DNA from: Myxococcales bacterium
GTDB lineage: Bacteria; Myxococcota_A; Polyangia; Polyangiales; Polyangiaceae
Length of the DNA: 64,000 nucleotides
Reading direction: 5' to 3'
NCBI GenBank assembly: GCA_016703425.1
Contig: JADJCA010000001.1
Span: forward strand, 124,001-188,000
The notes below the pieces were generated by a model. The model saw only the letters and a list, made by a program, of their open reading frames with translations, was not told where the DNA came from and searched no databases. Of this stretch, positions 53,925 through 64,000 are shown piece by piece. A program made the position numbers and the translations under genes. Each line of letters starts with the position of its first letter. The stretch's first letter is position 1.

Positions 53925-55208
53925 ATGAGCGATTGCCCCCGGTGCCAATCGAGCCTGCCGGCCGAAGCGACGGCGTGCCCGCGCTGCGGCGCCGCGATTT
54001 CCGCCGTCGGCGCTTTCGACCTCGACCTCAAGGGACCGAGCGGGTCTTTGGCCCCTGGCCTCGCGAGGCAGCAGGGCAAGCAGACGGGCCTTCGCATCGG
54101 CGCCGACGGGCAGCTGGCGGTGCCGCGCGCGGCCACGCAAACGGCGCTGCATCGGAACATCGGCCTCGATGAAGACGGCTTCGACCCTTTCGAGATCCGC
54201 GCCTTCGCCGACTACGGCGAACCGCCGACGCAGATCTACCTGACGCCGCTCTACAGCTTGCGCGTGCGGAAGCGGCAGGCGGAGCTTCGCCTCGAGCTCG
54301 CGGAGCGCAAGGCGCGCGTAACAGCCCTCGAATCCAGCGTCGAAGACGCCATCGTGGCCTTCGCCGAGCGCGCCCGCAGCGTCGCCGAGTCCAATCCGGT
54401 CTATTCGCGCGCCCTCATGCCCATCGCGGAGGTCGAGGCGCTCCTGTTCTCGCGCGACAGCGCGCTGGCGAGCGAGCACGAGAACTTCAAGAGGGTGTGC
54501 GCGGAGGTCGACGGGAAGCTGTCGGCGCTCGACGCGCGCATCGCCAAGATCGACGCCGACTCCAAGGACCTCGAGGCGGAGCTCGCCAAGCTCGAAGACT
54601 CTAGGAAGCGGGCCGAGGCGCGACTCAAGCGGCTCGAGATTGAGGCGAGGGCAGGGGCCGTGGGACCCGAGCGCGACGCCGAGCGCGCGGCGCAAGAGGC
54701 TGAGCTCGAACGCCTGACGCCGCTGCTCGCCGCGGCCAAGCGCAAGCTCGACGCGCCTCGCGCCGCACGCGCCGCCGTCGAGCGCGAAGCGGGACCCTTG
54801 CGAAAGGCTCGCGGCGACGCGGCCGAGCGGCTGCGCCGGCAGACGAGCACGCGGTCGGCGGGCGTCGATGACGCGCACAAGCGCCTTCGCGTGGCGCTCA
54901 GCGACTTCGGCCGCACCGCGCTCATGGACAACAAGACCTTCGGCGCCGACTTCGACGGCGCGCGCATGTCGGTTGAGGGCCTCGTGCGCGAACGCCAAGA
55001 GAAGGAGCGCGCCGTTCTGCAGGTGGAGAAGGCCATCGCCTCCGCCGACGAGCTTGTCGTCAAGCGCGGCTACACGGCGGCCGCAGTGGCTGGCGTCGTG
55101 TTCCTCCTCCTCGTGGTAGGCGTTCCGCTTGTGCGCGTGCTCGTGCCCTCACAAGCCGCCGCCGCTCTACCCTGTCGAGTGACCCTGTCGAGTGACCGTG
55201 GCGAATGA
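53925..55208 (+). CDS. Zinc-ribbon, coiled-coil, single-helix membrane protein
   Basis: 427 residues. Residues 1-25 form a zinc ribbon (CPRCQSSLPAEATACPRC), followed by a charged linker, then a long coiled coil from about 115 to 380 (LRVRKRQAELRLELAERKA ... DAERAAQEAELERLTPLL) and a transmembrane helix near the end (AAAVAGVVFLLLVVGVPLV, about 387-406). The tail after the helix is only about 20 residues. The last codons contain a 13-nt tandem duplication (55170-55195) that creates the present stop. Function unknown; cytoplasmic with a membrane anchor by topology. The stop overlaps the next gene's ATG. Confidence 0.75.
   Translation: MSDCPRCQSSLPAEATACPRCGAAISAVGAFDLDLKGPSGSLAPGLARQQGKQTGLRIGADGQLAVPRAATQTALHRNIGLDEDGFDPFEIRAFADYGEPPTQIYLTPLYSLRVRKRQAELRLELAERKARVTALESSVEDAIVAFAERARSVAESNPVYSRALMPIAEVEALLFSRDSALASEHENFKRVCAEVDGKLSALDARIAKIDADSKDLEAELAKLEDSRKRAEARLKRLEIEARAGAVGPERDAERAAQEAELERLTPLLAAAKRKLDAPRAARAAVEREAGPLRKARGDAAERLRRQTSTRSAGVDDAHKRLRVALSDFGRTALMDNKTFGADFDGARMSVEGLVRERQEKERAVLQVEKAIASADELVVKRGYTAAAVAGVVFLLLVVGVPLVRVLVPSQAAAALPCRVTLSSDRGE
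55170..55195. repeat. 13-bp perfect tandem duplication
   Basis: CCCTGTCGAGTGA occurs twice in a row at the end of the zinc-ribbon gene. As 13 is not a multiple of 3, one copy shifts the frame; without it the protein would end VTVANERGK a few codons later. Confidence 0.7.
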
Positions 55209-56224
55209 GCGAGGGAAATGAGCCGATGAGAGCGCGAGGCGTCGAGACAGCCCGGCCGCGGCTCGCCCGCGTCTTAGGCGTGGCGGTCGCCGCGGCGGCG
55301 GCCTGCGCGTCACCGCACGCCGGCGCCGAAGATGCCGAGTCGCGCGCCCGTGACGCCTACGCCCAAGGTGCACGGCTCCACAAGCAGGGCAACTACCGGC
55401 GCGCCGCCGAGGCCTTTGCGCGGGCTGACGCGGAGGTGCCCAGCGACGTCGCGTTCGCGGCAGCGCTCGACGCAGCGATGCTGGCCGACGAACCCGGCCT
55501 CGGCATGGAGCTCGTCGCGCGAGCCCGAGGTCGCGCGCTCGACGCGAAGACAACGCCCCGCGTCGAGACGGCGCGCTCCAAGTTCATCGCGCGGGCGGGC
55601 CAGCTCCGCATCGCGTGTTTGCCCAAGGGCTCGTGCCTCGCGACGCTCGACGGTGCGCCGCTTCCCGTCGAGCTAGAGCAATGGGTGCGCGCGGGGCAAC
55701 ACACCGTCGTGGTCCAGGTGGCCGGTGAGACAGAGCAGCGCCTCATCGTCGTTGGTGCAGGCGCGACGACAGAAGCGACCTTCTCGGGCAAGACCGCGCG
55801 CGCCGCGTCCGAGGGCGCTCCCGCATCAGCGCCTGCGACGCCGCCGACGCCGCCGGGCGCGGCGCCGAATCCGACGCCGCCACGCGAAGATGCCCGAAAG
55901 GGGGGCGTGTCTCCGGCGTTCTTCTTTGCAGCCGGCGGACTCACCGTCCTCGCGGGGGCCGCTGCCACCTGGTCCGCCCTTGACACTCGCTCCCTCCACG
56001 ACGACTTCGTGGCCAAGAGGTGCAGCTCGTTCGAGAGCGACGGGTGTGCGGCGCTCTCCCGTGAGGGCACGTCGGCAAGGACGCGCACCAACGTGCTCCT
56101 CGCGGCCACCGGCGGTCTTGGCGTGATCACCGCGGCGCTTGGTCTCGTCTTTGTCGACTGGCGCCCCGCGCGCGCGCGCGTCGGCGTGACACCGAACGGC
56201 GTCTTCGCGCTTGGGAGCTTCTAG
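55205..56224 (+). CDS. TPR/PEGA-like exported protein
   Basis: 339 residues. ATG 55205 overlaps the upstream stop (ATGA); ATG 55226 is another option. The N-terminal hydrophobic region (LGVAVAAAAACASPHAGAE) is a signal peptide. ARDAYAQGARLHKQGNYRRAAEAF is a TPR helix pair (about 47-75); residues about 135-200 look like a PEGA domain (LATLDGAPLPVELEQWVRAGQHTVVVQV). A Pro-rich linker and two hydrophobic segments follow (FFFAAGGLTVLAGAAATW; VLLAATGGLGVITAALGLVF). Such proteins often sit beside Ser/Thr kinases in Myxococcota, as here. Confidence 0.7.
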   Translation: MSEGNEPMRARGVETARPRLARVLGVAVAAAAACASPHAGAEDAESRARDAYAQGARLHKQGNYRRAAEAFARADAEVPSDVAFAAALDAAMLADEPGLGMELVARARGRALDAKTTPRVETARSKFIARAGQLRIACLPKGSCLATLDGAPLPVELEQWVRAGQHTVVVQVAGETEQRLIVVGAGATTEATFSGKTARAASEGAPASAPATPPTPPGAAPNPTPPREDARKGGVSPAFFFAAGGLTVLAGAAATWSALDTRSLHDDFVAKRCSSFESDGCAALSREGTSARTRTNVLLAATGGLGVITAALGLVFVDWRPARARVGVTPNGVFALGSF

Positions 56225-56225
56225 C

Positions 56226-59200
56226 GTGACCGCGAGTGGAGCTCCCCGCGCCCCGCGCGCCTACAAGAAGCTCCTTCGCCTCGCGGCCGGCGGGATGGGC
56301 ACGGTGCATGTCGGCGTCCTGGAGGGCGCGCTCGGTTTCCGTCAGCTCGTGGCGTTGAAGGAAGCGCACCCGCACCTCGCCCTCGACATCGACGCGCGGC
56401 GCGCCATCGTCGAAGAGGCGCTGCTCGCTTCGCGCATCCATCACGCCAACGTGGTCGAGGTTCGCGATGTCGAAGTGTCCGACGACACCGTGACGCTGGT
56501 CATGCCGTACATCGAGGGCGCCTCGCTGGCGCAGCTCCTGTCGCGGGCCCTTGAAGCCGGCGTACCCGCGCCAATCGGCGTCGTACTCCGTATCTTGCTC
56601 GATTCCGCGGCGGGCCTCGCGGCCGCGCACGAGCTCGAGAACGAGGCTGGCGTGAAGCTCGGGGTCGTTCATCGCGACGTCTCGCCAGAGAACCTCCTCG
56701 TTGGCGCCGATGGCGTCACGCGCGTCGGCGACTTTGGGGTTGCGAAATACAAGCGCGCCGACGGCTACGCGACGTCGGAGGGCGTCTTCAAGGGGAAGAT
56801 CGCTTACGCGGCCCCGGAGGCGCTCCGCGGTCAGGCGATTGACGCGCGCCTCGATGTTTTCTCGTTGGGTGTCGTCGCTTGGGAAGCGCTATCGCAAAAG
56901 CGCCTCTTTCGCGTCGACGGCGACCTCGAAACGGTTGAACGCGTGCAGCGCCACAAGGCCCGGCCCGTCTCGGAGGTCAACCTTGCGTTGCGGCCCCTCG
57001 ATGAGGTGATCGCGAAGGCGCTCGAGAAGTCGAAGTCGGCGCGTTTCAGCACGATGACCGAGCTTCTGTCCGCCCTCGAGAGGGCGTCGGTCGGCCTCGT
57101 CGGGACGCATCGCGACGTGGCGGCCTTTGTGAAAGCCGTCCTCGGCCCGGCCCTCGACGCTCGTCGCGAACAGCTTCGCGAGCGGATGCGCAACCCCGAG
57201 GACGCCGGCTCGGGCCCGACCATGATACCCGAGGCGTCCACTGTGATCGCGGTCACGCCGCCGCCCGCGGGGCCGGTCGTGGAAGGGAGCATATCGCTTC
57301 GCGGCGTGGGGCTTCCGCGCCGCACGCCGAAGGGCACGTTCGTGGCCGCGGGGCTCGTTGGCGTCGTCCTGGTGGCCGCCTTGGCCTTCGCGCTTCGCGG
57401 GACTTCGGCGCCACCGTCCGTTCCCGCACGGTCTATGCCGGCAGCATTTTCCGAGCCCGAGCGGATCGCGGCGCCGAGGACCAGCGACGGGCCCACAGTC
57501 GAAGCGACGACGACGCCCCCGCCGGAGAAGAACGTCGCCGCAGCGTTACCGTCCGCCCCCGCGCCAACGCCTACGGCGCCTGCGCCGGGGCGTCCGAAGT
57601 CGGTGCGGCCCGATGGCAAAGCGAGGCCTCCGCTCGATCTCGCCGACCCGCCGCCGCCCCCCGCCGAATCCTTACGGTCGCAAATGAAAGACGGAAACGC
57701 GTCGCGGCGTGCGGCCCCGGTGGAGACCGCGACGGAGATGGCGCGCGAGCTTTTGGCGCGGTTCACGGCGGCCAAGATCACACCGCCCGGCGCCTGGGCC
57801 CGCTACGTCCTCGAGCGCTCGCCCGACGACGTCGAAGCGCGCCTCGGGATGACCGAAGCCATCAAGAGGCGCGTCGCATCGGGCGAGGCCTTCGCCGGGA
57901 AAGCGCGGCGCGTGGCCGCTGGTCGCTACGTCGTCGAGACCGGCGCGGCGCGCGAATACAACGTCGCGGTGTATGGCGACGGCCCCGGCGAGGCGTCGTG
58001 CTCTTGCGCCGACTTTCTGCGAAACGCGCTTGGCCTCTGCAAACACACGGTCTTCGTGCGCGCGAATGCTGGCGACGCGGCGAGCGGAGCGGGCGCTTCC
58101 AAGTTCGCGCCGCGGCCCACGCTCGACTGGGACCCGATCCGCCCTTGGCTCGGCGCCGGCGAACCCTTCTGGAGGCTCTTCCTGACAGCGCGCGTGCCGG
58201 GCGCCGAGCTCTTCTTCCAGGAGGTCTACGAAGGCCTCCACCGCGCCAACGGGGATGTCGCCTCCGCGGCGCCGTTCGCCGCTCACGCGCGAAAGCTCGT
58301 TCGCAAGCTCGGCGACGCCGTGAGCCCTGCGGCGGCCGCTGTCGTCGAGGAGCTCGACGCACGCGTCGCGCGGCAGACCGTTTTTGCCACCAACGCGTCG
58401 CTTTCGGCGCGCCACTCGCGGGCGATGCGCGGAAAGCGCGCGCTCTTTCCTTACCAAAAGGAAGGCGTGAGCCGCCTCTTGTACAGCGGTCGCCTGCTCC
58501 TTGGCGACGACATGGGACTCGGCAAGACGACGCAGGTCATTGCCGCCGCGAGCGCGCTCTTCGCTTCGGGCTCCATCGAGCGAGCGCTCATCGTCGTGCC
58601 GGCGCCGCTCAAAGATCAGTGGGCCCGCGAATGGCAGGAGGTCTCGAGCGAAGAGGTGACGCTCGTCGACGGTCCAGCGAAAGACCGCGAGCGGGCCCTG
58701 CGAAGCACCAAGCGGGGCATGGTGCTCATGAACTACGAGCAGGTGGTTCGTGACGCCGAGGCGGTGCGCGCGTTCCGGCCCGACCTCATGGTCTTGGACG
58801 AAGCGCAGCGCATCAAGAACTGGGCGGCGAAGACGAGCCTCGTCATGAAGTCCATGACGCCGACCTACCGATGGGTCGTCACCGGCACGCCGTTCGAGAA
58901 TCGCCTCGACGAGCTCGCCTCGCTCGTCGAGTGGCTCGACGACCACGCCATGGAGCCCAAGTGGCGCCTCGACTGCTTCCACGCGGAGCGCTCCGACGGC
59001 TCGACCACCGTCACTGGCGCGAAGAACCTCGCGACGCTGCGAGAGCGCATCGAACCCTTCGTGGTTCGGCGCACGCGCGCCGAGGTCCTCTCGCAGCTCC
59101 CGGAGCGCAGCGATCACGAGCGCGCATTGCCCATGGGCTCCGCGCAGCGCGCTGATCATGATCTCTACAACCGGGAAATCGCGGCCCTCGTGTCGATAAG

Positions 59201-60197
59201 GCAAAGGCGGCCGCTCCGGCCGCCCGAGTTCCTGCAGCTCATGAAGCTCTTGAACCTCCAGCGGATGCTTTGCAATGCCGCCATCTTGCCGGCCGACGAA
59301 GAACACTGGGCCGCGCTCAAGGATGTCTCGCCGAAGGACACCCTGGCCACGCTCGGAAGCCCCAAGCTCGAGGAGTTTCGCGAGCTCGTTCGTGAGCTGG
59401 TCGTGGCGCAAGGACTCAAGGTCGTCGTCTTTAGCCAGTGGCGACGCATGCTCAAGTGGGCCAATTGGGCCGTGCACGATCTCGTGGCCGCGAGCGGGCT
59501 GACGACCGGCTTCTTCACAGGGGCGGAGCCCGACAAGCGCCGACGCGAGAACGTGCTCCGCTTCCACGACGACCCGGCGTTCCGCTTGCTCTTCCTCACC
59601 GACGCTGGCGGAGTGGGCCTCAACCTGCAGCGCGCGGCGTCGGCGCTCGTCAACCTCGAGTTCCCTTGGAACCCGGCGGTGCTCGAACAGCGCATCGGCC
59701 GCGTCCATCGTTTTGGCCAGAAGCGCCCCGTGTCCGTCTACCTGTTCTCGTCGGCCGACGGCATCGAGGCGCGCGTGCGCGGCCTCGTAGGCGACAAGCG
59801 AGCGCTCTTTCGCGGACTCTTCGAGAGCGACGACGACTCGATCCGCTTCGAGCGTTCGGCCTCGTTTCTGACGTCGCTCGCCAAGGTGCTGCCGCCGGAG
59901 GCCGTGGCGGCGCCGGAAGCCGACGCGGCGGTGGAGGGCGGTGCGCCGACGCCAACGGGCACCGACGATCCCATCGCGCCGGCACCCGAGAGCCTTCCGC
60001 CAGCGAGATTGTCGACGGCGACCGAGGGCGCTTCGCCGACGTCGGCGGCGGCGGTGCGGGCGCTCTTCGAGAGCCTCGTCGTGGAGCGCCTGCCGAACGG
60101 TAGCTTGCGTTTGGAGGCGCCGGCCGAGACGGCCGAGGCGCTTGTCTCGCTGCTCCGCGGCGCGGCGGATCTCTTGGCCAAGGCCGAGCGGCGCTGA
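56226..60197 (+). CDS. Ser/Thr kinase - SWIM - SNF2 helicase, fused in one frame (possibly two genes)
   Basis: 1323 residues. Kinase domain at about 14-285: GGMGTVHVG, catalytic-site Lys45 (VALKE), HRDVSPEN (148-155) and DFG (168-170). A transmembrane helix lies at about 371-392, then a Pro-rich linker. From about 490 comes a SWIM zinc finger (CSC ... CKH near 590-605) and from about 740 an SNF2 ATPase: DDMGLGKTTQ, DEAQRIKN, TDAGGVGLNLQ and QRIGRVHRFGQKR. Start GTG 56226 follows the previous stop by one base. The fusion may be false: with one C fewer in the C6 run at 57656-57661 the kinase would end NPYGRK with a TGA (57685-57687) overlapping ATG 57684, the natural start of the SNF2 protein. 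That would give a kinase of about 486 residues and a helicase of about 838. Confidence 0.75.
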   Translation: MTASGAPRAPRAYKKLLRLAAGGMGTVHVGVLEGALGFRQLVALKEAHPHLALDIDARRAIVEEALLASRIHHANVVEVRDVEVSDDTVTLVMPYIEGASLAQLLSRALEAGVPAPIGVVLRILLDSAAGLAAAHELENEAGVKLGVVHRDVSPENLLVGADGVTRVGDFGVAKYKRADGYATSEGVFKGKIAYAAPEALRGQAIDARLDVFSLGVVAWEALSQKRLFRVDGDLETVERVQRHKARPVSEVNLALRPLDEVIAKALEKSKSARFSTMTELLSALERASVGLVGTHRDVAAFVKAVLGPALDARREQLRERMRNPEDAGSGPTMIPEASTVIAVTPPPAGPVVEGSISLRGVGLPRRTPKGTFVAAGLVGVVLVAALAFALRGTSAPPSVPARSMPAAFSEPERIAAPRTSDGPTVEATTTPPPEKNVAAALPSAPAPTPTAPAPGRPKSVRPDGKARPPLDLADPPPPPAESLRSQMKDGNASRRAAPVETATEMARELLARFTAAKITPPGAWARYVLERSPDDVEARLGMTEAIKRRVASGEAFAGKARRVAAGRYVVETGAAREYNVAVYGDGPGEASCSCADFLRNALGLCKHTVFVRANAGDAASGAGASKFAPRPTLDWDPIRPWLGAGEPFWRLFLTARVPGAELFFQEVYEGLHRANGDVASAAPFAAHARKLVRKLGDAVSPAAAAVVEELDARVARQTVFATNASLSARHSRAMRGKRALFPYQKEGVSRLLYSGRLLLGDDMGLGKTTQVIAAASALFASGSIERALIVVPAPLKDQWAREWQEVSSEEVTLVDGPAKDRERALRSTKRGMVLMNYEQVVRDAEAVRAFRPDLMVLDEAQRIKNWAAKTSLVMKSMTPTYRWVVTGTPFENRLDELASLVEWLDDHAMEPKWRLDCFHAERSDGSTTVTGAKNLATLRERIEPFVVRRTRAEVLSQLPERSDHERALPMGSAQRADHDLYNREIAALVSIRQRRPLRPPEFLQLMKLLNLQRMLCNAAILPADEEHWAALKDVSPKDTLATLGSPKLEEFRELVRELVVAQGLKVVVFSQWRRMLKWANWAVHDLVAASGLTTGFFTGAEPDKRRRENVLRFHDDPAFRLLFLTDAGGVGLNLQRAASALVNLEFPWNPAVLEQRIGRVHRFGQKRPVSVYLFSSADGIEARVRGLVGDKRALFRGLFESDDDSIRFERSASFLTSLAKVLPPEAVAAPEADAAVEGGAPTPTGTDDPIAPAPESLPPARLSTATEGASPTSAAAVRALFESLVVERLPNGSLRLEAPAETAEALVSLLRGAADLLAKAERR

Positions 60198-60257
60198 CGC
60201 CCAACCCCACGCCGAGCGGTGCCGGTTCATGTCCGTGGGCGTCTCCGGTAGGATCCC

Positions 60258-61622
<1,365 letters not shown>

Positions 61623-61629
61623 GTAGCGC

Positions 61630-62910
61630 TCACCCCCTGCGGCGCGTAGGCCTCGGCGAGCGGCTCGTCTTCGTCGACGCGCGCGGCGGCGTGCTCGCCC
61701 GCGGCAACGTTGGCTTCGACGGCGGCGGCGCCGGCTTCTGCACCGTCGGCGGGACGCGGCTCGGCCGCGATGGCGCCGCCGCCTGGGGCCGCTCGCGCAC
61801 CGGCGGCTCCTTCGTCTCGGGCCGCTCGCTCGGTGCGCGCTTCGATTCGGGGACGCGCGATGGCGGCGTCTTCATCTCGCGCACGCCGAGCTGCAGCCGG
61901 CGCATGACCGCCTTCTTCTGCCGCTCCTTGTATTGCGCGTGCGACGCGTCTCCGAGCTCGTTGTTGGCCTCGGTGTTGCGGTCGATGATCTGAAACTCGC
62001 AGATGACGAAGATGACGGGGCCGAGGGTCCACGCCGACGGCGGCGCCTTCTCGAGGAGGCGCGGCGGCAAGCGCACCGGCATGTCGACCACTGTGTGAAT
62101 GACCTTGTACGACTCGGCCGTGAAGGTGTTGTCGGTGGGCGTGAAGTCGTCGTCGCGCGGCCCCTGCAGCTCCGGGAGCATGGCCCGGAGGCTTGGGTTG
62201 TTCATCGCGAAGTTTCGGAAGGGCACCATGGAGTTGATGCTCTGACCGGGGACGACGTAGTTGAATGGGAAGAGCTTCTTCGTCAGGTATTCGAGGACCG
62301 GAATGATGTCGTCGAAGGTTCGCGTCACGATGCGAAACCGCAACTTGTCGTAGATCTGTGCGGCGATGGTCTCCTGCTTGGACAGGAGCTTCGTGTAGAG
62401 CGAGTCCTGGTGTTTGCGGCCGCCGACGAACTCGGTGATGGGAAACCCACCGGCCAGCATGCTGCCGATGACCCGGTAGACCTTCTCTTCGACGATGTGG
62501 AAGACCTCTTGGTCAGAGAGCGGGAGCGTGAAGAGCAGCTCGCGGCCGGCCACGTGGTGGATGATGTGCATGCACTTCAAGATCGTGCAGGCGCACATCT
62601 GCCGATGGCCCTTGCCGCCGGCGATTCGGCAGAGCTCCTCGAAGCTCGCCACCTCGACGGGCTTGGGGATCGGGTAGTCGAAGTTGCGGCGCAGGTAGAC
62701 GATGGCTTCCGTCTTGATTTGCTCGAGACGCGCGCGGTCGTTGGGGTCGTCGGGGCGGAACTCCTGGGCCGCGATGAACTCGCGGATCTCGTCGTCGTCG
62801 GCGAAGTTGAGCCGGTGCCAATCGATGACCGAGTCGCCGCGCAAGATGAGGCGCACGGCCTCGAGATCCGAGAGCGAGAGCTCGTCGAGGGTCTTCAGCC
62901 GATCATCCAC
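61630..62910 (-). CDS. TIGR04552-like protein
   Basis: 426 residues. The core (SLSDLEAVRLILRGDSVIDWHRLNF; FRPDDPNDRARLEQIKTEAIVYLRRNF; GHRQMCACTILKCMHIIHH) is characteristic of an uncharacterised protein family I know from myxobacteria (TIGR04552), with a conserved Asp-rich segment and a His pair. No membrane helix or signal peptide. The last 65 residues are Pro/Arg/Lys-rich and disordered. Start GTG 62910. It converges on the sigma-54 activator with 7 bp between. The function is unknown; the fold may be a nucleotidyltransferase relative, which I infer weakly from the D-E/RxF pattern. Confidence 0.7.
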   Translation of the reverse strand: MDDRLKTLDELSLSDLEAVRLILRGDSVIDWHRLNFADDDEIREFIAAQEFRPDDPNDRARLEQIKTEAIVYLRRNFDYPIPKPVEVASFEELCRIAGGKGHRQMCACTILKCMHIIHHVAGRELLFTLPLSDQEVFHIVEEKVYRVIGSMLAGGFPITEFVGGRKHQDSLYTKLLSKQETIAAQIYDKLRFRIVTRTFDDIIPVLEYLTKKLFPFNYVVPGQSINSMVPFRNFAMNNPSLRAMLPELQGPRDDDFTPTDNTFTAESYKVIHTVVDMPVRLPPRLLEKAPPSAWTLGPVIFVICEFQIIDRNTEANNELGDASHAQYKERQKKAVMRRLQLGVREMKTPPSRVPESKRAPSERPETKEPPVRERPQAAAPSRPSRVPPTVQKPAPPPSKPTLPRASTPPRASTKTSRSPRPTRRRG

Positions 62911-63031
62911 CGCCGGCTACGATACAGAAAACTGTCGGCGCCATGCGGGTCCTTTCGCCGGGGCCGCGACCCTGGTTTTTCCGCCGGCTTGATTCTATCC
63001 ATGGGTCCTCTCAACCACGACGAGGCTAGCG

Positions 63032-63904
63032 ATGAGACCGGCACGCGGAGAAGGGAAGGAGGCCGCGCGCCTCCGCCGCATCGGCGCCGTCCTCGAGGAG
63101 GTCCTCGCGACGTGCGATGTGCAGCGGCGTCTCGCGGCCGATCCCGTCGGCCTTGTGCACCGGTTTCGTCGTCCCCTCGACCAAGAGCTCATGGGGCTCG
63201 TGTGCGCGCTCGTCGCCTTTGGGAACGTGAAGACCATTCGCGCCAAGGTCGAGGATCTCGCTCAACGCCTCGGGCCGACGCCGACGCGCGTCGCGGACGA
63301 CCGAGACGACCTGATGCGGCGCCTCGCCGGCTGGAAGCACCGCGTGTTTCGCGACGAAGACATCGTGGGTCTCCTCTATGGAGCGCGCCGCGTGCAGCGC
63401 GAGGCCGGCTCCATCGGCCGCTTCTTCGCGGCGCGACTCGAGGAGAAGGGCACGGTTCGCGAAGCGCTCGCAGAGCTCTGCGACGCCATCCGCGCTCACG
63501 GTCAGCTCACCTCAAAGGAGCGGCGGGGTCCCGCGCACCTCTTGCCCGATCCCAGGCGGAGCAGCGGCTCGAAGCGCCTCTTTCTGTTCTTGCGCTGGAT
63601 GGTTCGCCCCAACGATGGCGTCGACCTGGGGCTCTGGCCCGTCGACCCGGCCGTCTTGCTGTGCCCCGTCGACACGCACATCCACAAGCTCTCTCGGAAC
63701 CTCGGCTTTACGAAGCGGCAGGGGCTCTCGTGGCAGACGACCGAGGAAATCACCCGGGCCCTCGCGATCTACGACCCGGCCGACCCAACGAAATACGATT
63801 TCGCCCTTTGCCACCTGGGCATGCTCCAGCGCTGCCCCTCGCGACGGGACCTAAAGCGGTGCGAGGGTTGTGGGGTAAAAGCGGTCTGTCGGCACTGGGC
63901 CTGA
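63032..63904 (+). CDS. TIGR02757-like protein with C-terminal Fe-S-type Cys cluster
   Basis: 290 residues. The core contains DPVGLVHRFRRPLDQELMGLVCALVAFG and RLFLFLRWMVRPNDGVDLGLW with PVDTHIHKLSRNLGF, matching TIGR02757 proteins, relatives of HhH-GPD DNA glycosylases. The C-terminus CPSRRDLKRCEGCGVKAVC has spacing C-x8-C-x2-C-x5-C, close to the [4Fe-4S] loop of endonuclease III (C-x6-C-x2-C-x5-C). A DNA-repair role is plausible but unproven. ATG 63032 fits the start of the core. Confidence 0.75.
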   Translation: MRPARGEGKEAARLRRIGAVLEEVLATCDVQRRLAADPVGLVHRFRRPLDQELMGLVCALVAFGNVKTIRAKVEDLAQRLGPTPTRVADDRDDLMRRLAGWKHRVFRDEDIVGLLYGARRVQREAGSIGRFFAARLEEKGTVREALAELCDAIRAHGQLTSKERRGPAHLLPDPRRSSGSKRLFLFLRWMVRPNDGVDLGLWPVDPAVLLCPVDTHIHKLSRNLGFTKRQGLSWQTTEEITRALAIYDPADPTKYDFALCHLGMLQRCPSRRDLKRCEGCGVKAVCRHWA

Positions 63905-64000
63905 CGTGGAAGCGGCCGGTTGGGTGGCGAGGCGGCGCGCTCGGCGAAGGGGCGCGTCCCAAGCTCGAAAACTCTCCGTACAAAGGAGCGGGTGGTTCGT

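Overview
The window reads as chromosomal DNA from a high-GC, Gram-negative member of the Myxococcota, most likely class Polyangia. The reasons are the strong GC bias at third codon positions, Hanks-type Ser/Thr kinases, several FHA-domain proteins, a MYXO-CTERM-like cassette (ACGCR, transmembrane helix, RRRR), a TIGR04552-like protein, many Cys-rich lipoproteins with Asp/Ala/Gly-rich linkers, and a TonB-dependent receptor. There are no rRNA or tRNA genes that I can support, no insertion sequences, no CRISPR array and no prophage.

Layout. 0-3.3 kb: minus-strand block with a partial secreted propeller-like protein, a zinc-ribbon membrane protein carrying four T(V/M)LG motifs, and a double-FHA protein. 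3.4-14.1 kb: plus-strand run with an MBL hydrolase, a YggX-like protein, a very large FAD/FNR oxidoreductase (frameshifted), a lipid A-type acyltransferase, a TonB-dependent receptor (frameshifted), a small secreted protein, a DUF72 protein and a gamma-glutamyltransferase-like protein. 14-19.6 kb: mostly minus strand, with a YegP-like lipoprotein, rpmB, an N-formylglutamate amidohydrolase, then a compact PilZ / lipoprotein / pabA-trpG / xerD operon. 20-29.9 kb: a membrane-anchored coiled-coil protein, a CNNM/CorC transporter-like protein, an M19 dipeptidase, an E1-like ThiF/MoeB protein followed by a degenerate partner, two large exported proteins and a Uma2 protein. 29.9-49.6 kb: a multi-span Ser/Thr kinase, then an island dominated by predicted surface lipoproteins (Cys-rich, propeller, collagen-like), an AKR/membrane-protein pair, a 1413-residue lipoprotein with an internal MYXO-CTERM-like segment, and a small double-glycine-leader peptide gene. 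49.7-53.8 kb: a housekeeping operon DUF507 - yicC - gmk - mtnP - pfkB-type kinase. 53.9-64 kb: a zinc-ribbon coiled-coil membrane protein, a PEGA/TPR-like protein, an ORF joining a Ser/Thr kinase to a SWIM-SNF2 helicase, an FHA-AAA+-Fis sigma-54 activator, a TIGR04552-like protein and a TIGR02757-like protein.

Two themes stand out. First, the 69-residue peptide at 47824-48033 has a textbook double-glycine leader, a near-consensus sigma-54 promoter upstream and a strong intrinsic terminator downstream, so it looks like a self-contained, regulated secreted-peptide (possibly RiPP) gene with no maturation or export genes in view. Second, at least five genes are interrupted by 1-2 nt indels, several in short GC, CT or G repeats, and a sixth suspected indel may have created the kinase-SNF2 fusion. 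The pattern suggests residual sequencing or assembly error more than gene decay, and reading frames at those places should be treated with care.
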